DNA of 64,000 nt from Cladobotryum mycophilum. Its lineage: Eukaryota; Ascomycota; Sordariomycetes; Hypocreales; Hypocreaceae. Below the pieces are notes generated by a model that saw only the letters and a program-made list of their open reading frames with translations, made no database searches and was not told where the DNA came from. Position numbers and translations under genes: made by a program. Each line of letters starts with the position of its first letter. The first letter of the stretch is position 1. The DNA lies in the NCBI GenBank assembly GCA_036429605.1, contig CM071589.1:4650001-4714000 (forward strand), in the 5' to 3' direction. Of the stretch, positions 60,704-64,000 are shown piece after piece.

Positions 60704-63182
60704 TCAAGTTGCCTTGCCTTTTGCTGCTGGTTTTGCATCCATTGAATTTTTCAGCACTGTCATTGTATTCTTCAGTAGCTCTGCAATGCCACCGAGACCC
60801 TTGGCTTCAAGAGTCTTCAGAATGTCAATTCGGTACTCCTGCCACGATAATCGTATCCCCCCGAAATCCCCAACTTTGCCAAGCTGTTTTGCGTCACGGG
60901 CCCTGCGTGTCGGGTACGGATAGAGCTATCCTTTTCTATTGCGTCGTCTTCCAACTCTCGCACACGCTGGATACTCTGAAGGCAGAGTACAGGGGAATGA
61001 GATAGCGAAAACAAGGAGGCCAATGAAAAGCTCTTGTCTACAGAGACGACGTACGATGTGAGCTGGGAGACAGTGGGACGTGAGATCATGCAGCCATGTG
61101 CATTAGTGTCGGTGTCGCTGAAGGCCCGCGATCGCCAAAAACAATTACATATATCCATGAGATATCCGTTATAGAGATTGACGTATGCTCGATCGTACGA
61201 CAGTGAATCAATCCTTGAACTGCCGCCAGACCTAGCCTTGGTCGACATGGCGGTTTCAAACCCCTTTTTATAACAGGCCAAGATACCGCATAACCGAGAT
61301 AGTGTCGCCAGTGAACTATTGAACAGGAAGGTATAGATAATCGCGGAAGGTGGCAGCTCTATACGAAGATAGTGTTTTAGCTTCTCGTCATTAACGTGAT
61401 GGATTGTCTGCTCGTAGAAACTAAGGATGGCAGAATCTGTAGAAGCTGTCGGAGATGCCTGGAGCAGTGTTAAAGCAAGCCTGCCAACGTGACGTGCTAG
61501 TGCCGTGATGCTAGGGTTGGCATAGGCAGGGATCGGATCGCTGGAGTGCAATATAGCAGTCCAATTGTGGAGAAGGTTTGTATATAATGTTAACATGCCA
61601 ACCTGAGAGTCCGCTGTGTTATCTAGGACTGCCACCTCCAATGGTTGGAAGATAGTCTGGTATAGATCTGTAGACAGCGGTTAGTTGGTGGAAACGAACC
61701 AAGTCTCTGGAGGGCGAGGTCTTGCCTGAAAAATCCATGAAAGGGGCATAGGACAGGATTGTAAACAGAGAGTCACGCCGACCGGAACCATTCCATAGCT
61801 GGAAAAACCGCGCAAAGAAGTTAAGGAGAACAGGGGGCAATGACTATATTTAGTTAGGGTCCCATTGCAACGATAATGAAAGGGGAAACTGAGCCAGACC
61901 TTTGTTTGTGCAACAAATTCACCAACAATGTCTAGCACTTCCCAGAGTGTCGATTCATCTGCATCCCCATCGATGACATCTTGTAAGATAGAGTTGAGCC
62001 AGTTCGCAATCCGCTGAAGGGCCTCCGGACTTGGACGGAGGAGCAAGAGTTTTTGCAAGAGGGGATCAGCAAGTACGGCAACAAGCTGATTTGGTAGCTC
62101 AATCTTGTCCATGTGCTGCACAAAGCTAGAGACATTCTCAATCTCTTCCAAGGTTACCGACTCCTGTTTCTGCAATCAGTTCATGATCATACGGATTAAG
62201 AGTTCTACTATATTACCTCTGTTACATGGGAAGTATGGACCGTCGGAACTACTTTGCTTCTCTGCATCCGATTGACTGGGCGGTTTACTCGAAAGCCATC
62301 ATGAGGTCGGAATGCGTTCTGCTCGGTTTGTTGGATGTGAGCATCTTGTATCTCTTGAAGCCTTTCACGCCATGACGGATCTGGGTGCTGAATTTTGTTA
62401 GTCAAGATCACAGTCTCACCTCGGATACCATCTTACCTTGAAAGCGGAGGCTTTACCTCGAACTGCTTCCCCGACAATAATCTCAGGGTAATAGTCTTTG
62501 AAGACCCTGAGCAAACCCACAAGACTGGGGTCATTGCCTGTTTGCCTCGATAGTTTCAGACTAGATAGTCGGATTAGTCAAAATTATTGTTTTACGTGAG
62601 CTTAGTCAAGTGCTTGACTCACAGTGCCTGGATTCTGAATGGTCTGACATGCTTTCTGCGCGTTATCAGGGCTAAAATGTGACAGAGTTGGGGTCTGATA
62701 GCTGCCGTATCAAGCAAGTTAAAAAGTACAGAATAGGCTCGCGAGAGCACTGACTGGGTCTCGAGCACATGATGAATCATAACGAGCCACTTTAGGAGCG
62801 CAGCCTGAAGGTTCAATGAGGGTTTGAGCTTCCCGTGGCCCAGTGAGCCGATAACGCGAAGCACCACATCGGAAGACACTCTAGTTGCAGGATATAGATT
62901 TCTGATGACGGCCGCTAGGCTGGCTTGATCAAGGTGACTTGGCGTGACAACAAGGTCGACTAGGTCATTGAGTGAGCCTGGTAGAAGCCCTCTATCATAA
63001 GTCAGAGATGCCAGGCTGGCCACTGTGGGCTTGATATTCGTCGCACGCGACTTGGCAGGAGTCTTGGAGGCTGGATCGGGCGAATTAGATACGTGGAGGA
63101 TGATTTTGATATTGAAGGGTGGCTTACCGATGATTACATCCTGGATGAGCGCGTCAATACCGTCATCATCTGAGGAGGCCAT
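60704..63182 (-). CDS. mis6: Inner-kinetochore protein Mis6/CENP-I (Ctf3), with one apparent frame break
   Basis: Complement exons are 63128-63182, 62623-63070, 62437-62560, 62217-62387, 61900-62169, 61726-61843 and 60704-61667, giving about 716 residues. This CCAN component supports centromeric CENP-A loading and chromosome segregation. The helical N-terminal HEAT-like region shows family marks: HLDQASLAAVIRNLYPATRV, LGHGKLKPSLNLQAALLKWL, RPQLCHILALITRRKHVRPF, and FKDYYPEIIVGEAVRGKASA followed by HPDPSWRERL. The intron between exons 6 and 7 has a GC donor. Near the end the frame breaks. One extra base in the plus-strand C6 run at 60857-60862 restores the tail (IRLSWQEYRIDILKTLEAKG to PAAKGKAT) and the stop at 60704-60706. 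The start is MASSDDDGIDALIQDV; an upstream in-frame ATG exists at 63206 and is less likely. Confidence 0.92.
61668..61725 (-). other. GC-AG intron in Mis6/CENP-I
   Basis: On the minus strand the exon ends TCAG, followed by GCAAGA and later CTACAG. Joining gives FMDFSDLYQTIFQPLEVAV, in phase. No GT donor nearby gives an open frame. GC-AG introns are a minor spliceosomal class that need a strong remaining donor match; here CAG/GCAAG fits that rule. Confidence 0.75.
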
Positions 63183-64000
63183 TCTCCTGATATTGCTACT
63201 CGTCACTCAGACCAAGCCGGAATATAAATTTCCACAACTAAATTAGCAACACGTTCCGAGATACAGATGTGATCTATGGCTTGAGTGGCCGTAGTCGGCA
63301 GGTAGTCTGGGCAAGCTGAGAAGTAAATCGATGATGGTGTTTGAATGGAACTTGTCTCGTTATGGTTGGCTTTTCGGCGCGTGCCACGGATATGTGTGGA
63401 GCGCGTTGTGGGTTTAGGTCACCGAGAAGACCGACCGTAGCTCTCAGGCCCAACCAAAGCCGGCGCCGGTCACCGAGATGGTGAGTTTAGCCACCGTTTG
63501 AGAATTGGAGTCGGACGGCCGGGGATCAGGCCCAACAATTTGCAGCTGCACACGGGATTGGCAAGTCTCGCACGAGATTGAACTCGTGGCTTTCAGCAAT
63601 ATGCAGGCACGGGACAGCGAGTCCACCTTGTACAAGAAGTAGATGTAGTGATGACTGTCCTCGGCTTAAGATCTCGATCTCTGTTGGTGCAGAAATAAAT
63701 CAACCTCGAAAAGAACCAATGCGACACTGCGACGTCGTCGTTGGAATGTAGCCTGCATAGACTCCGTATCTCATCCACACACGGGCAGGCGGATTGACGG
63801 GAGCATTCCGTTTTGTTTGTCTCCGTTGGCTCGTGCTTTGAGATGGGCAGATAGATATATTAGGCAAATAGGGCCGTGATGAAACAGAAGCCGCTCATGG
63901 AAAAGAGGACAACTCAATGTGTTTGAAGATTTTGACGCTCAAGTCAAGATGCTGGGCTGGAGGCTGTTGATTGTTGATGATTCCCTCCCTCAGGTTGACT
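63183..64000. other. Region upstream of MIS6 to the window end
   Basis: This is the promoter of the Mis6 gene followed by sequence with only short unconvincing frames. ACTCCGTAT, one of the dispersed motif copies, is at about 63761. Any further gene would begin beyond the window. Confidence 0.5.

Overview
This is a nuclear segment of a filamentous ascomycete (Pezizomycotina, most likely a Sordariomycete). The evidence is short spliceosomal introns with GTRNGT donors, CTAAY branch sites and YAG acceptors, long intergenic spaces rich in microsatellites, and a gene set typical of that group: a grg-1/ccg-1 small protein, a vib-1/xprG NDT80-family regulator, a ham-2/pro22 STRIPAK subunit and a WSC-domain peroxidase. 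I cannot place it to genus. I see no CRISPR, rRNA, tRNA or autonomous transposon. I recognise 16 protein genes and propose one further small gene.

Layout. 0.5-2.3 kb: an EBP/EXPERA sterol-isomerase-like gene (+) facing a grg-1 homologue (-). 2.3-6.5 kb: gene-free, with a 92-bp TA-flanked inverted-repeat element. 6.6-13.1 kb: a seven-helix receptor-like membrane protein (+), the dolichyl-diphosphatase gene CAX4 (-), and an RWD-RBR ubiquitin ligase (+). 13.1-27.3 kb: about 14 kb without a recognisable gene, ending at the vib-1-like regulator. 27.3-37.3 kb: vib-1-like, a DUF2011-type nuclear protein, the STRIPAK subunit Far11/HAM-2, and a MARVEL-domain membrane protein. 39.7-50.9 kb: two serine/threonine dehydratase paralogues with the same intron position flank a secreted peroxidase with three WSC domains, the histone-fold protein Mhf1/CENP-S, and a possible 46-residue basic protein. 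54.6-63.2 kb: an intronless F-box-like protein, DNA polymerase delta subunit Pol31 (-), the ABC ATPase Caf16 (+) and the inner-kinetochore protein Mis6/CENP-I (-).

The strongest window-wide signal concerns sequence quality. Five otherwise well-conserved genes (EBP-like, RBR ligase, Far11, Pol31, Mis6) are broken by eight frame shifts. Every one is repaired by adding a single base to a G or C run of 4-6. With those bases added, all exon phases close exactly. The simplest reading is systematic homopolymer under-calling in the assembly, so the genes are probably intact. Introns that automated prediction would place at these sites are probably spurious.

Biological points of interest are: a four-codon upstream ORF whose stop overlaps the vib-1 start codon (ATGA); the very long gene-free region in front of that regulator; a GC-AG intron in Mis6; the palindromic element at 4.5 kb; the orphan seven-helix protein; an array of CAGTGAG repeats upstream of the MARVEL gene; and the small spliced ORF at 49 kb. 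The genes are mostly housekeeping or regulatory and form no evident biosynthetic cluster.
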